Below are positions 52,001 to 61,010 of a stretch of 64,000 nucleotides of DNA, one piece after another; position 1 is the stretch's first letter; each line of letters opens with the position of its first letter. The position numbers and the translations under genes were made by a program. Below the pieces are notes generated by a model. It worked only from the letters and a program-made list of their open reading frames with translations. It made no database searches and had not been told where the DNA came from. The DNA lies in assembly GCF_047238265.1 (NCBI RefSeq), contig NZ_JBDFMM010000001.1, positions 2,976,001-3,040,000 of the forward strand, given 5' to 3'. The stretch comes from Paenibacillus_F sp047238265. GTDB lineage: Bacteria > Bacillota > Bacilli > Paenibacillales > NBRC-103111.

Positions 52001-53026
52001 TTAAGGAATGACCTTCCAAACGTTGGTGCCGGTCGGAGTTTCGCCTTGTGTCCACCATTTGGCTTCATAGTTGACGCCGTTGTAGGATACTTTGTTTCCG
52101 CCCACATAAACGGTAGTCGCGCTCCAGGCCGGATACGTGGTTGTGCTGCCTCCTGTCGTTTTGACTGTCACTACGTTAGAGGATGGAGACGCTTTGCCTG
52201 AGGAATCGATAGCGGATACGGTAAAGCTGTAGGAAGTGCCGCTTGTCAGGCCCGTGTTCGTATAGGAAGTCGAAGTTGTCGTGCCGACCGCAACGTTATC
52301 ACGGTATACTTGATAGCTGGCCGCTCCCGCCACGGATGCCCAGCTCAAGGAAACGCTGTTCTCCGTTACGGCTGTGGATGCCAGATTAGCCGGAGCTGGA
52401 AGTGCGCTGCCTCCGCCGAAATCCACATCCGCTACGTTGACGTAAGCGGTAGGCGCCCCGGAAACTTCCCAGATAGCCAGGATGACATGATAGCCGGTTC
52501 TTTCGGGAACGTTACAATTCGTCGTGTAGTAGTTGGAAGGGCTTGCACCGTTCAAATCCACTTGGCAGAAAGGCGTCAAGTCAAAGGAAGCTCTCGTTAG
52601 AGGAGCGTTCGGATTCCAGCCGGGTTTAGTGATGAAATATTTAAAAGTCGTTGTGGCATGAGCTGCGTTCAGCTGCCATTTGAAAGCCTGCGGGCCCGCT
52701 TTCATAGGAACTTTGCTCCAACGTGTGGAGGTTTGCTCATCGAGTTTAGGGAAAGTATTGCCTGCGCTCGCGATATGACCGTCGCCGGGGCCTCCGTTAG
52801 GAAAACCTTTGCCCGCTTCGGCGCTTTGCGGCTCGTAGGACGCTCCTCCGCAGTCCGTATTCACGTTGTTTTTACACAATAGAGCACGGCTGGCAGGTAC
52901 ATCCAAATACCCGTGAGCGGAGCTTTTTTCGGGAAACAAAACCATCACTAAAGCGAGCATCAGCAGCATTCCGCATGCGACAACCAGTTTTTGCAGCCAA
53001 GCATTGTTCGGCAAAGCCAAATTCAT
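52001..53026 (-). CDS. Secreted lytic polysaccharide monooxygenase (AA10) with FnIII and chitin-binding domains
   Basis: A 341-residue protein. The signal peptide ends in SSA, leaving His38 as the mature N-terminus (HGYLDVPASR). His123 (NAAHATTTF) completes the copper histidine brace, and VADVDFGG ends the AA10 domain. A fibronectin type III domain (about 209-293) and a CBM5/12-type module (about 297-341, YPAWSATTVYVGGNKVSYNGVNYEAKWW) follow. It oxidatively cleaves crystalline chitin outside the cell. A cre-like site upstream suggests carbon catabolite control. nagA lies next door on the other strand. Confidence 0.95.
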   Translation of the reverse strand: MNLALPNNAWLQKLVVACGMLLMLALVMVLFPEKSSAHGYLDVPASRALLCKNNVNTDCGGASYEPQSAEAGKGFPNGGPGDGHIASAGNTFPKLDEQTSTRWSKVPMKAGPQAFKWQLNAAHATTTFKYFITKPGWNPNAPLTRASFDLTPFCQVDLNGASPSNYYTTNCNVPERTGYHVILAIWEVSGAPTAYVNVADVDFGGGSALPAPANLASTAVTENSVSLSWASVAGAASYQVYRDNVAVGTTTSTSYTNTGLTSGTSYSFTVSAIDSSGKASPSSNVVTVKTTGGSTTTYPAWSATTVYVGGNKVSYNGVNYEAKWWTQGETPTGTNVWKVIP

Positions 53027-53060
53027 TATTCATTCCTCCTCGATTTTGGGTTTTAAAGCA

Positions 53061-53074
53061 GAAAAGCGCTTACA
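53061..53074. promoter_or_regulatory. cre-like catabolite-responsive element
   Basis: GAAAAGCGCTTACA matches the CcpA cre pattern (TGWAAGCGCTTWCA) at nearly all positions, with AAGCGCTT exact. It lies in the leader between the LPMO promoter and its start codon, a position for roadblock repression. Confidence 0.7.
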
Positions 53075-53155
53075 TATAAGATTTAAACTGCCTCACCTCT
53101 CTTCTATGTTTATCCTGTGGGGATGGATCGAAGTCCCCGTGGATATATCTTCCAT

Positions 53156-53184
53156 ATTATAAGCCTAAATGGTTTAGATCACAA
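53156..53184 (-). promoter_or_regulatory. LPMO promoter
   Basis: TTGTGA (53184-53179) and TATAAT (53161-53156) are 17 bp apart. The spacer contains CTAAATGGTTTAG, a 5-3-5 palindrome that may be a second operator. A short GGGGA/TCCCC hairpin lies in the leader. From 53185 to 53376 no gene is seen. Confidence 0.6.
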
Positions 53185-53376
53185 TCATTTTAACAAAAAA
53201 AGGTGACTTTGTAACGGAATGTATCGTTTAGTTCTAACAGGATACGTTCCTATTCATCTCTCCGTTCGGAAAAAGCGCGACTGTCCAAACTCACCCTTGC
53301 TCCAAAGTCAGACTTGCCGGGCTTCTTCGAAGGAGTGGTATATCCGGCGAGGCACTTATCGTGACGGCATGCAATC

Positions 53377-53406
53377 AAAAAAAGCCGCCGTTGAAGGCGA
53401 CTTTCT
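53377..53406 (-). terminator. Terminator of the 556-residue hypothetical gene
   Basis: On the minus strand AAGTCGCC and GGCGGCTT pair with one G-T and are followed by TTTTT. Confidence 0.6.
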
Positions 53407-53428
53407 TATGTGTTCTACAACTCGGCAT

Positions 53429-55099
53429 TTACCGTTTCCGCCGACCGGCCAGTTCCACCAGCTCGTTGAGCTGCTGTGCGCGCGTTCTCTCGGCTTTGGC
53501 AGCCAGCTTTTTCAGCTTGTCCGTGCCGCCCCAGATTAAATAAAAGAGATGAGCCGCTTCATAGTCCCGGAGACTTCTGACCTGATCGAGCAGCAGAGCG
53601 AGATTCTTGTCGTCTTCCATCTCGGCTTTAATCTTCAGCTTCATGGAATCCGTACAGTGCAGCATGCACTTCACCAGAGCAGGGATTGTCTGCGTGTTAA
53701 CGCCGTGCCGTTCTACCAATGCGGCCGTGAACTGGTTTTGCACCGATTGGTGTTCCTCATCCACCTTCGCCATGTATTCTTCGACCAGCGGAAAATAAGC
53801 CTCATCCGCCAAACCGAGGCCGAAGACCGCATAACTGCCCGGCATGCAGCTCTTCTCCCCTTCCGTATCCGCGTACCATTCGAACGGTTCCATCGCAGTC
53901 CGGGCGTATTCCTCCAAAAGCGGATGCAGGTCCGAGTATTCCAGGGCTTGGGCGAAGAAGCGATGTGTTCCCGACTTGGCCAAGCCTTTGATCGGCAGCC
54001 AGTGTTTGACGCCGGACTTCAGTTTAATCCCATAGCTTTTAGGAAAGCCCTGGCTGAGCAGGCGAGTCAGAAACCGTAGAGCGCGGCCATAGCTCTCCTC
54101 CGTTTCCTGTTTAATCACCAGGGTTACTTTGGCAAACACATCGTTGGCTTTGCATTCAACCCATTCATCGCTCCGGCAGACATCTTCCTTGGCGAGCGTT
54201 CCGCTGCCTTCCATCGTCAGACGCTTAGCCTTGTCGCTTCCCAGTTCGATAGCGCAGTTCAGCATAGTAAGCCCCGTACTTCTGCTGTAGGAAGGCTCAT
54301 ACTTTAGAATCATAACCGCGGTATAGATGACGAGTTCGATGGGACCCCGCTCCGTATCTTCCAGCCGGGCTTCGCTCTTTTTCTTATATTCTTTCGTGAA
54401 CTGTTCGTTTACCGGATCAAAATAACGGGGCAGCCAGCGATCTTCCACCCAATTCCGGAGGGCGGAGGTCACGTCTTTCCGGTGCTCGGCAAGATGTTTG
54501 TTGCCTTTGTTCACCTGCTGGATCTTTTCGAAAAGCGAAATAATACGCCCGGCATCCGATTCCGGAAACAGCCCCTCGTCTAACAGATGCCTGGATAGGA
54601 AAAACGTCTCCAAAGGTTTAGTCGGATATTTTCCTTCTTCCAGCTTTTTCGAGATATAATCGGAGATTCGTTCCAGCAATAGATTCTTCTTTTCTTCGTC
54701 TATGTATTCGTAAAGAAGAACGAGAATTTCGCCTTCCCTCGTCTGAAACTTGCCGTTCCAAGTAAAATGATAGTCGATCACCGCGGAAGGAATCTCTTTG
54801 AATGTATCCCGGATATAAGAAGCCAGCTCAGGAACGATCCGTTCGCGCACTAGTTCTTCCGTCAGCATTTCCGCAGCCCGGTTCCTCCGGGGCCCATCTT
54901 CGGGTATCCCGAAGTCGATTTTATTATCCGTTACCGTGACCCTGCCGTTGTTGTATTCGAGCAGAGCGTAATCGTGAATTCCGAGCTGCAGCGAAGTGCG
55001 CTTTATGATTTGATCCGCATCCTTGTCGCTGATATAAGCGATCCATTTATCGATTTGACGTTTCATTTCGTCCAAAATCGTTTCGGGTGTGAAATCCAT
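53429..55099 (-). CDS. Hypothetical protein, 556 residues (possibly DUF6138 family)
   Basis: I do not recognise a catalytic motif. It is a large, soluble, mostly helical and highly charged protein without signal peptide or membrane segment. Its middle and end hold helical-repeat-like segments such as HRFFAQALEYSDLHPLLEEYARTAMEPFEWY and DYEAAHLFYLIWGGTDKLKKLAAKAERTRAQQLNELVELA. A DUF6138-type assignment is a recollection and not proven. It is monocistronic, with a terminator. A scaffolding or regulatory role is possible. Confidence 0.65.
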   Translation of the reverse strand: MDFTPETILDEMKRQIDKWIAYISDKDADQIIKRTSLQLGIHDYALLEYNNGRVTVTDNKIDFGIPEDGPRRNRAAEMLTEELVRERIVPELASYIRDTFKEIPSAVIDYHFTWNGKFQTREGEILVLLYEYIDEEKKNLLLERISDYISKKLEEGKYPTKPLETFFLSRHLLDEGLFPESDAGRIISLFEKIQQVNKGNKHLAEHRKDVTSALRNWVEDRWLPRYFDPVNEQFTKEYKKKSEARLEDTERGPIELVIYTAVMILKYEPSYSRSTGLTMLNCAIELGSDKAKRLTMEGSGTLAKEDVCRSDEWVECKANDVFAKVTLVIKQETEESYGRALRFLTRLLSQGFPKSYGIKLKSGVKHWLPIKGLAKSGTHRFFAQALEYSDLHPLLEEYARTAMEPFEWYADTEGEKSCMPGSYAVFGLGLADEAYFPLVEEYMAKVDEEHQSVQNQFTAALVERHGVNTQTIPALVKCMLHCTDSMKLKIKAEMEDDKNLALLLDQVRSLRDYEAAHLFYLIWGGTDKLKKLAAKAERTRAQQLNELVELAGRRKR

Positions 55100-55323
55100 G
55101 TCGTCAAGTGCTCCTTTAGTTGGCGGTATAGAATGATTGTCGTTGGATCCTTTGATAGTTCTATGAATATTTATTCTATATTACCACATGTTAACAGACT
55201 AGAGCATGCAGAAGCGGATGAATCTCTTTTCGGCCATGGGTTTTCTTCCTTCGATTGTATTTAAACAAGCCGCCCCGCTCATATTCTTATACGAAAGTAC
55301 GTTTATTTTGGGGAGGGAATTAT

Positions 55324-56145
55324 ATGGCTGATGTGTTTGTTTCCCGTTCGTTGGAGGAGATCAGGTTTTGGTCGCGCATTATGAAAGAGCATTCCTTTTT
55401 CCTGCGTTTAGGTTTTAGATGTGAAGACACCCAGCTTATAAATGAAGCCAACCATTTCTACCGAACGTTCGAAACGATTGAGCAAAGGGCGCTTTCATTT
55501 CCCGAGGAAACGGATCCGGCTGCGATTTATACCTTTAATCAGGAAGTACACACAGCCGTTTCTCATATTTGGGTCTTCAAACGAAAAGTACTCGGGCTCA
55601 TTTTGACTTGCCGGCTGCCGGGGCAAACGAACTTTCCTCTCTTAGTGGATCACGTCAGCAGAGAAGCCAGGTATTTCCGCAATCGTTTAGAGGAACTGAA
55701 CCAAGGAAAACTGGAGCCGCTTCCGGATGCCATTATTGACGAGAATGTATTTTTCTTACGCATTATGGCGGATCATGCCAAATTTATCGGGCATCTGCTG
55801 GACCCTTCCGAGCGGAAGTTAGTGGAACAAGCCCGGGATTTCAGCCATGATTTCGATCAATTGTTATATCAGGCGAGGGATATGGATTCGATGCGCCCTC
55901 AATCTCAGACGGCACCGCTGTTAAACCAGTTTCTCGATCAGAATCGGGTCTCGGTCGCGTCACTAAAAGATTTTAAGAAAACGGCAAGAGATTTAATTGA
56001 ACAATGTAAAATAAAAAGTATCATCCATCCTTTATTGGCCGACCATGTTTTTCGCGAAGCGGAAAGGTTTCTGGAGATTATTGAGATGTTCGAGCGGACC
56101 TTGACAGGCGTAAGCAGCGGCGTTAATCCCGCTTTCCATCATTAG
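55324..56145 (+). CDS. DUF2935 family protein, two internal helical repeats
   Basis: A 273-residue soluble protein. The segment RSLEEIRFWSRIMKEHSFFLRLGF recurs in altered form as AIIDENVFFLRIMADHAKFIGHLL, the duplicated hemerythrin-like helical unit of DUF2935, with conserved E and H residues that could bind metal. The ATG at 55324 follows GGAGGG; the longer frame to 55255 is unsupported. Family function unknown. Its 3' end overlaps the convergent methyltransferase gene by 23 bases. Confidence 0.85.
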   Translation: MADVFVSRSLEEIRFWSRIMKEHSFFLRLGFRCEDTQLINEANHFYRTFETIEQRALSFPEETDPAAIYTFNQEVHTAVSHIWVFKRKVLGLILTCRLPGQTNFPLLVDHVSREARYFRNRLEELNQGKLEPLPDAIIDENVFFLRIMADHAKFIGHLLDPSERKLVEQARDFSHDFDQLLYQARDMDSMRPQSQTAPLLNQFLDQNRVSVASLKDFKKTARDLIEQCKIKSIIHPLLADHVFREAERFLEIIEMFERTLTGVSSGVNPAFHH

Positions 56146-56926
56146 GTACAAAGACAGACTCCTTAACGGCTTCGATACGCAGTCGGCTGGTGTCGAGCGT
56201 CCATTGCCCTTCCCGCAGAAGACGGGGTGCAGCCTGCACCTCGACGGCTGCATAGATGGATGCTTTATCGGCCGGAGTTACATCCGGAAAGAAATGCTCG
56301 GCGAAACTGTCCAGCCAGAACCGGAGTCCATTCTCTCTCTTGAGCGGAGTGGGCTTGTCGAAGTGCTGAGCCAGTGTGACACGGAATCCGGTCTGCTCCA
56401 GCAGACCGGCGTACTGCCCAATCGTGGGCAAATACCACGGATTCCGTCCCTCCCACGCGTACCCATGCTCAACCAGGGCCTTTTCGATGGCTGTGGTCAG
56501 CACGGCTACGTTGCCGCTGCCGGCGAATTCCGCAACGAACCGGCCGCCGTCCCGAAGGGCCAGCCAGATCGTACGGGCAGCAGCGGGAGCATCCTTGATC
56601 CAATGCAGCGCCGCATGCGAGACTACAGCGTCATAGCGGGCACCGGTCCTGTATCGGCTGGCGTCCCCGACTTGAAAATCAAGCCCGGGATGCTTCTGTC
56701 TCGCCCGCTTCACCATTTCCTGTGAGACATCGATACCCGCAGGTATGGCCCCGGCTGCCGCGATCTCGGACATCAGGTCACCGTTCCCGCATCCGATGTC
56801 CAGTATCCGTTCGCCAGGCTGCGGCTGCAGCAAGGACAAGACCCCTGCTCCCGGGTTCATGCTAAAATTCCGGTTCGCTTGATCCACATTCGACTTGAAG
56901 AGATGGGCAGTTGACTTATCGCACAT
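56123..56926 (-). CDS. Class I SAM-dependent methyltransferase
   Basis: About 267 residues. Motif I is ERILDIGCGNGDLMSEIAAAG, then GIDVSQEMVKRARQKHPGLDFQVGDA and YDAVVSHAALHWIKD, as in trans-aconitate methyltransferase (Tam)-like enzymes. The ATG at 56926 is chosen because AAGGAG precedes it; the open frame continues to 57052 without a site. It methylates a small molecule that cannot be named from sequence. Confidence 0.85.
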   Translation of the reverse strand: MCDKSTAHLFKSNVDQANRNFSMNPGAGVLSLLQPQPGERILDIGCGNGDLMSEIAAAGAIPAGIDVSQEMVKRARQKHPGLDFQVGDASRYRTGARYDAVVSHAALHWIKDAPAAARTIWLALRDGGRFVAEFAGSGNVAVLTTAIEKALVEHGYAWEGRNPWYLPTIGQYAGLLEQTGFRVTLAQHFDKPTPLKRENGLRFWLDSFAEHFFPDVTPADKASIYAAVEVQAAPRLLREGQWTLDTSRLRIEAVKESVFVPNDGKRD

Positions 56927-57421
56927 TGAGGTAAATCTCCTTATATTTAAAATTCGGCACGCAAGCTGCATGGTTGCAAGTATTTTACGGATTCCATGGA
57001 TGGATAATATCCATAATAAAATAATCGTTTGCCTTTGACTCAGATTTGACAAGAATCATGCCGCGGGACAAGCACTCGGTAACCCTTTTATCATCAACCG
57101 ACGCCATTCCGTTTGTAAACGCGACGACCGGTCATTCCGCTTTCGGCAGAGTTATTCACTTTTTATTATGGACTTCATGCATCCATGATAGCTGTGAATG
57201 CAACAACCTGTCAAGCGGCTTTCTGAAAGATCGCTAAACAAGCGCTTTTCTCGAAAAAACCTAAAATGATGCGGGTATAGTTTCGTTTTGTACGCAGGGC
57301 TTTGACTTGCAATACTTTTGGAAATAGATTACTTTAAACCTGTTGGCCGCTTATTATTTAATGAAGCATCTGTACCGAATGTAGGAATGACAGGAAAAAC
57401 CATAACCCGGGGAGAATTGTC
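56927..57421. other. Intergenic region of about 495 bases, no gene seen
   Basis: Divergent gap between the methyltransferase and the leucine-rich repeat gene. Short open frames exist but none has a ribosome binding site or a protein-like composition. No strong repeat or hairpin was found. Confidence 0.3.
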
Positions 57422-58645
57422 ATGGATATTACCCAAGATTTTACGGACGAGCGCTTTAAAGCTTATGTACTTCAACACTTTTGCGAGAATCGCGAAATGA
57501 TACAGAAAGAAGATATACAAGGAGTTCTGTCTCTTCAACTTGTGAAACTCGGAATTTCCAGTCTAAAAGGACTGGAGCACTTTGCCTCTCTTGAGGAGCT
57601 CGATTGCTCATTTAACAGCTTGACGGAACTTGACATCCGTAAGAATTCGAAGCTGAAACATCTGGAATGCCGTGGAAATCAACTTCATGTATTGGATACG
57701 GAACATAACCCGGAACTGAAAAAGCTGTCCTGCGGAAACAATGAAATTTATTCGATCGATTTGACGGCCAATGTGCAGTTGGAAACCTTAGATTGCAGTT
57801 TTAATCGGCTTCGACATCTGGATGTGAGCCGCAATGTCATGCTGACCAAGCTGCTCTGCAGTTGGAACATGATTTCAGACTTGCTTGTGGAGCACAACAC
57901 TTCTTTGCTGGAACTTAACTGCTGCTATAATTCCATCTTCAGCCTGGATTTGGACCGGAATACCTCTCTCATGCATCTGGATTGCGGAAACAACTATTTG
58001 ATAAGTCTGAACCTAAACCATTGCGCAAGCCTGGTTGAAATCCGCTGCAATAGTAATCATTTGAAACAGTTGGATATAACTCAAAGCCCGGCGCTGGAAA
58101 GCTTAAGATGTTTCCAGAATCATCTTAGCCGCTTGGATCTGACGCATAATCCGCTGTTAAAAGAGCTATACTGCTCCGATAATAAGCTTTCGGAACTTCG
58201 TACGGACACAAATCCGCTGCTGAAAGAACCGGTGTATGCCGACAACCTGATTTTTGAACCGGATCATACGATCGACGGTATGGGAACTTTTCGATATGAC
58301 AATTCATTCTGCTCTTATCACGTTACACTCCAGTATAAGGGAAAGGAATTGACCGTCAGAGCCGATGTACCCGCTGAAGCGGATATGATCCGGCTGTCGC
58401 CCTTGATCGGCGAAACATGGGAGCAATTAGAGGTGCTTCATGAGCAGGCTGAAGATCTGATCGCCCGCACTCATCCCGACGAAGATGTATCTGAACTCGT
58501 GCTGTCGGAGCTCGAATTTAATCAAGACGATGTCATTCGGATCGGCTACGATGCAGGCGAAACTCCGGCGGGACACTTGTACATATACGCCGTATTTAAC
58601 GGGGATCATGAAATCAGCAGTCAGCTCGTTTATGAAACCTATTAA
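57422..58645 (+). CDS. Cytoplasmic leucine-rich repeat protein, 407 residues
   Basis: After about 40 residues come about ten tandem leucine-rich repeats of about 21 residues (pattern L-x-x-L-x-C-x-x-N-x-L-x-x-L-D-x-x-x-N-x-x), spanning about residues 45-275. Cysteine is fixed at one position of most repeats, as in bacterial TpLRR/internalin-like solenoids. A C-terminal domain of about 120 residues is acidic, with VRADVPAEADMIRLSPLIGETWEQLE. There is no signal peptide or wall anchor, so it probably acts inside the cell as a protein-binding factor. It starts after GGGGAG. Confidence 0.8.
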   Translation: MDITQDFTDERFKAYVLQHFCENREMIQKEDIQGVLSLQLVKLGISSLKGLEHFASLEELDCSFNSLTELDIRKNSKLKHLECRGNQLHVLDTEHNPELKKLSCGNNEIYSIDLTANVQLETLDCSFNRLRHLDVSRNVMLTKLLCSWNMISDLLVEHNTSLLELNCCYNSIFSLDLDRNTSLMHLDCGNNYLISLNLNHCASLVEIRCNSNHLKQLDITQSPALESLRCFQNHLSRLDLTHNPLLKELYCSDNKLSELRTDTNPLLKEPVYADNLIFEPDHTIDGMGTFRYDNSFCSYHVTLQYKGKELTVRADVPAEADMIRLSPLIGETWEQLEVLHEQAEDLIARTHPDEDVSELVLSELEFNQDDVIRIGYDAGETPAGHLYIYAVFNGDHEISSQLVYETY

Positions 58646-58655
58646 TGCGCCCCGC

Positions 58656-58695
58656 GGAGAGGTTCCCGTTCAACGTTTTAAACAAGAACCTCTCC
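58656..58695 (+). terminator. Hairpin after the leucine-rich repeat gene
   Basis: GGAGAGGTTC and GAACCTCTCC form a perfect 10-bp stem with a 20-base loop; no T-run follows. Confidence 0.5.
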
Positions 58696-58756
58696 AGGGA
58701 AAATAAACAAGCCGCGAAAATAAAAACTTTACAACATTGTTTTCGTCCTCCGTCCC

Positions 58757-58850
58757 CTACGACTCCTCCTTACGCATATCGGGCCTCCCCGCGAAAGAAG
58801 CAAGCTGTTTCTTCATATATTCCGGACTGCGGTCAAATTTGTATCCGCCG
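58757..58850 (-). other. Possible short coding remnant
   Basis: A minus-strand frame just downstream of the serine hydrolase encodes IGGYKFDRSPEYMKKQLA followed by SFAGRPDMRKEES and a stop. The composition is protein-like, but the only internal ATG gives 19 codons and no ribosome binding site is seen. It may be a gene remnant or chance. Confidence 0.2.
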
Positions 58851-58857
58851 ATACTGT

Positions 58858-59886
58858 TTAACCGATGACGGCGGGCAGAATATGATCGTTAATCAGTGTC
58901 CACCGGTCGCGGGGCTGCATGATAAATCCGGACGCAATGGCTACAATCAGTTCATGCTCGGGTATACAGCAAAGGACATTCCCGCAGTCTCCCAGCGCCA
59001 TATAGGCTTGAACCCCGCTTTCTTCGCGCAGCCACCACAAATAACCGTAATGGTTGTCATTCATCGCGGTCGATTCATCAATCCATGTTTCCGAAATAAT
59101 CCGAGCGTGATCCCAGAGGCCCCGGTTCAAATAAAGAAGACCGAAACGGGCCATATCGCGGGGAGTGAGCGTGAGGCCCCAGCCTCCCGTTGAGTTTCCG
59201 CCGGGGTCGCTAACCCATCCCCTTACTCCGGCCCCGAATAAGTCGTCAAACCCGAATGAATTCATTTCATAATCGGGAATTTTCCGCATGCCGATAGCAC
59301 TGAATAACGTTTCGTTGGCGAACTCCCGGGCACTTCTGCCTGTACTGCGGGTGATGATGCCCGAAAGCAGGTGCGCGCCCGCAGTAGAATACTTAAATGT
59401 TCCGATGTCACCTTTTTGACCCAGCATATCCAGCGTGTACTTTACCCAATCCGGCTGCATGCACATCTTGTCGAGCGGTTCGTGCCAATCTTCAAACGGA
59501 TAGGGAGCCGTCATCGTAAGAAGGTGGCGCAGCGTGATGTCACGGATATGTCCGCCAGCGGCACCGGGATTGGGAACATAGTCGGGGAAAAAATCCAGCA
59601 CCTTCTGATCCGCATGTTCAATAAAGCCCGCGTCTATGGCAATCCCGATCAGGGCGGACAAAATACTTTTCGTCACCGATGCCACATGATGCGTATCATC
59701 CGGCCCGTAACCGTTGTAATAGCTTTCGTAAGCAAGAAACCCTTTTCTAACGATAACCACTCCGTTTATGTTGCTGTACCCGGATCGTACAACAGGTTCG
59801 AGTTCCGCAAGCTTTCCCTGATCCATTCCCAGAGCTTCCGGATCTTCGACTTGCCATTCTTTAGTCGGCCAATAGCTGTTTTGCAT
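58858..59886 (-). CDS. Serine hydrolase, beta-lactamase class C fold
   Basis: A 342-residue protein without signal peptide. S70-V-T-K73 is the nucleophile motif, FKYSTAGAHLLSGII carries the Y-S-x motif, and GWGLTLTPRDMARFGLLYLN is typical of the esterase/DD-peptidase group. It probably hydrolyses an ester or amide in the cytoplasm. It lies 29 bases after a MerR-type regulator gene on the same strand and is the likely target or partner of that regulator. Confidence 0.88.
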   Translation of the reverse strand: MQNSYWPTKEWQVEDPEALGMDQGKLAELEPVVRSGYSNINGVVIVRKGFLAYESYYNGYGPDDTHHVASVTKSILSALIGIAIDAGFIEHADQKVLDFFPDYVPNPGAAGGHIRDITLRHLLTMTAPYPFEDWHEPLDKMCMQPDWVKYTLDMLGQKGDIGTFKYSTAGAHLLSGIITRSTGRSAREFANETLFSAIGMRKIPDYEMNSFGFDDLFGAGVRGWVSDPGGNSTGGWGLTLTPRDMARFGLLYLNRGLWDHARIISETWIDESTAMNDNHYGYLWWLREESGVQAYMALGDCGNVLCCIPEHELIVAIASGFIMQPRDRWTLINDHILPAVIG

Positions 59887-59915
59887 GATCGACGCCTCCC
59901 CACGATAATGTCAGT

Positions 59916-60746
59916 CTATAAGCTCTTCTTCTTTACCGGAACATACACCTCGGTAACAATATCCCCCGAAACCCCGGCTTGATGGGGATCAGTTACATAT
60001 ATTTCGTAAGGCGCGCCCACCCATTCATACCCTTCCTTCTCTATCCATTCCGTGAGCCTGGCGTAAACCGGTCTTAACTCCGGGTAGGAACCCTTCCATA
60101 CGGACTTCGCGCACAGACCTCCCGGCAAATCCCGCGTCCCCCTAACCGCCTCCGCAATCGGGATGGCAAACTCTGTATCACTGCCCGCAGGGTCGTAATC
60201 GAGGCTGTGATAAATCGTCATCGGTGTTCCCAGCATGGTGAGCTTTTCGGCGGCAACCTTCTCGTATAGCCTGCCAAAATACTCCTGGTAGCCAGAGGCA
60301 AAGTCATCACTGCTTAACATTTGACGCGTAGAAAGGATATTCAAGGGGAGGGTTTCGACAAGCTGCACTTCTATTTGGTCCACGTGCGACATCAGGGGGA
60401 TGCCCTTCTGCAAATGGACAATGTCCGTACTTATCTGATTCAGCGTGTATTCCAATGAATCCCGCCTCTCACGGATCTCCTTTCTCTTGCGGCTGAGAGC
60501 CGAATAAAGCTTCTCTTCCGAATGATCCTCTTCCGTTTCCAGCAGCGCTTTGATTTCTTCCAGAGAAAAATGATAAGATTTCAGGCGGTTAATCAGAAGC
60601 ATCTTTTTCAACTGGCCGATGGAATAATAACGGTATCCGTTTTCAGGATTAATCTCATCGGGTTTAATTAATCCGATTTCATCGTAATATCGAAGCGTTT
60701 TGGTGGACACTTCACATATTTTCGAAAATTCCCCTATCGATAGCAA
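59916..60746 (-). CDS. MerR-family regulator with GyrI-like effector domain (BmrR type)
   Basis: About 276 residues. The MerR DNA-binding region is LLSIGEFSKICEVSTKTLRYYDEIGLIKPDEINPENGYRYY, followed by a dimer coiled coil (about 85-120) and a GyrI-like small-molecule domain (about 125-276, ending GDIVTEVYVPVKKK). TTG 60746 is the likely start: GGAGGTGATC, a full match to the ribosome, lies just before it, whereas the ATG at 60800 has nothing similar. A classical MerR promoter with a 19-bp spacer lies upstream, so the protein should activate its own operon on binding a lipophilic compound. Confidence 0.9.
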   Translation of the reverse strand: MLSIGEFSKICEVSTKTLRYYDEIGLIKPDEINPENGYRYYSIGQLKKMLLINRLKSYHFSLEEIKALLETEEDHSEEKLYSALSRKRKEIRERRDSLEYTLNQISTDIVHLQKGIPLMSHVDQIEVQLVETLPLNILSTRQMLSSDDFASGYQEYFGRLYEKVAAEKLTMLGTPMTIYHSLDYDPAGSDTEFAIPIAEAVRGTRDLPGGLCAKSVWKGSYPELRPVYARLTEWIEKEGYEWVGAPYEIYVTDPHQAGVSGDIVTEVYVPVKKKSL

Positions 60747-60814
60747 GCGATCACCTCCATTCTTCGGGTTGTTTAAGGGCTGTGCGGGATATGTATTCAC
60801 CGTTGTTCTACTTC

Positions 60815-60845
60815 ACTGTACAGCTTCCCCTAAGGGTAAAGTCAA
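60815..60845 (-). promoter_or_regulatory. MerR-type promoter with 19-bp spacer
   Basis: TTGACT (60845-60840) and TACAGT (60820-60815) are exactly 19 bp apart. The spacer has the dyad ACCCTTAGGGGAAG. Long spacers that need MerR twisting are the hallmark of this family. Confidence 0.8.
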
Positions 60846-60939
60846 CGGCCGATTAGCGGCCTTTTCTCCTGAAAAGGATGTCTTGTGCCTGAGCGGAACG
60901 TATCCTGTCACCGCAGCAGACGTGCGGCAAAAAAATAAA

Positions 60940-60968
60940 TGTGACCATATTCGGACCTGGGCCGTCTA
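60940..60968 (+). promoter_or_regulatory. ECF-type promoter of the sigma/anti-sigma operon
   Basis: TGTGAC (60940-60945) and CGTCTA (60963-60968) are 17 bp apart, close to the TGAAAC-N17-CGTC pattern of Bacillus sigma-M/sigma-V promoters. It lies just before the sigma gene, so autoregulation is likely. Confidence 0.65.
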
Positions 60969-61010
60969 ACTAATATAAATCTAAGCTTACAAGAAAGAGG
61001 AGTGTGGAAA

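Noticed and set aside
51777..52058. 93-codon minus-strand frame after the LPMO gene
   Set aside because: It runs through the LPMO stop and its strong terminator and has no ribosome binding site.
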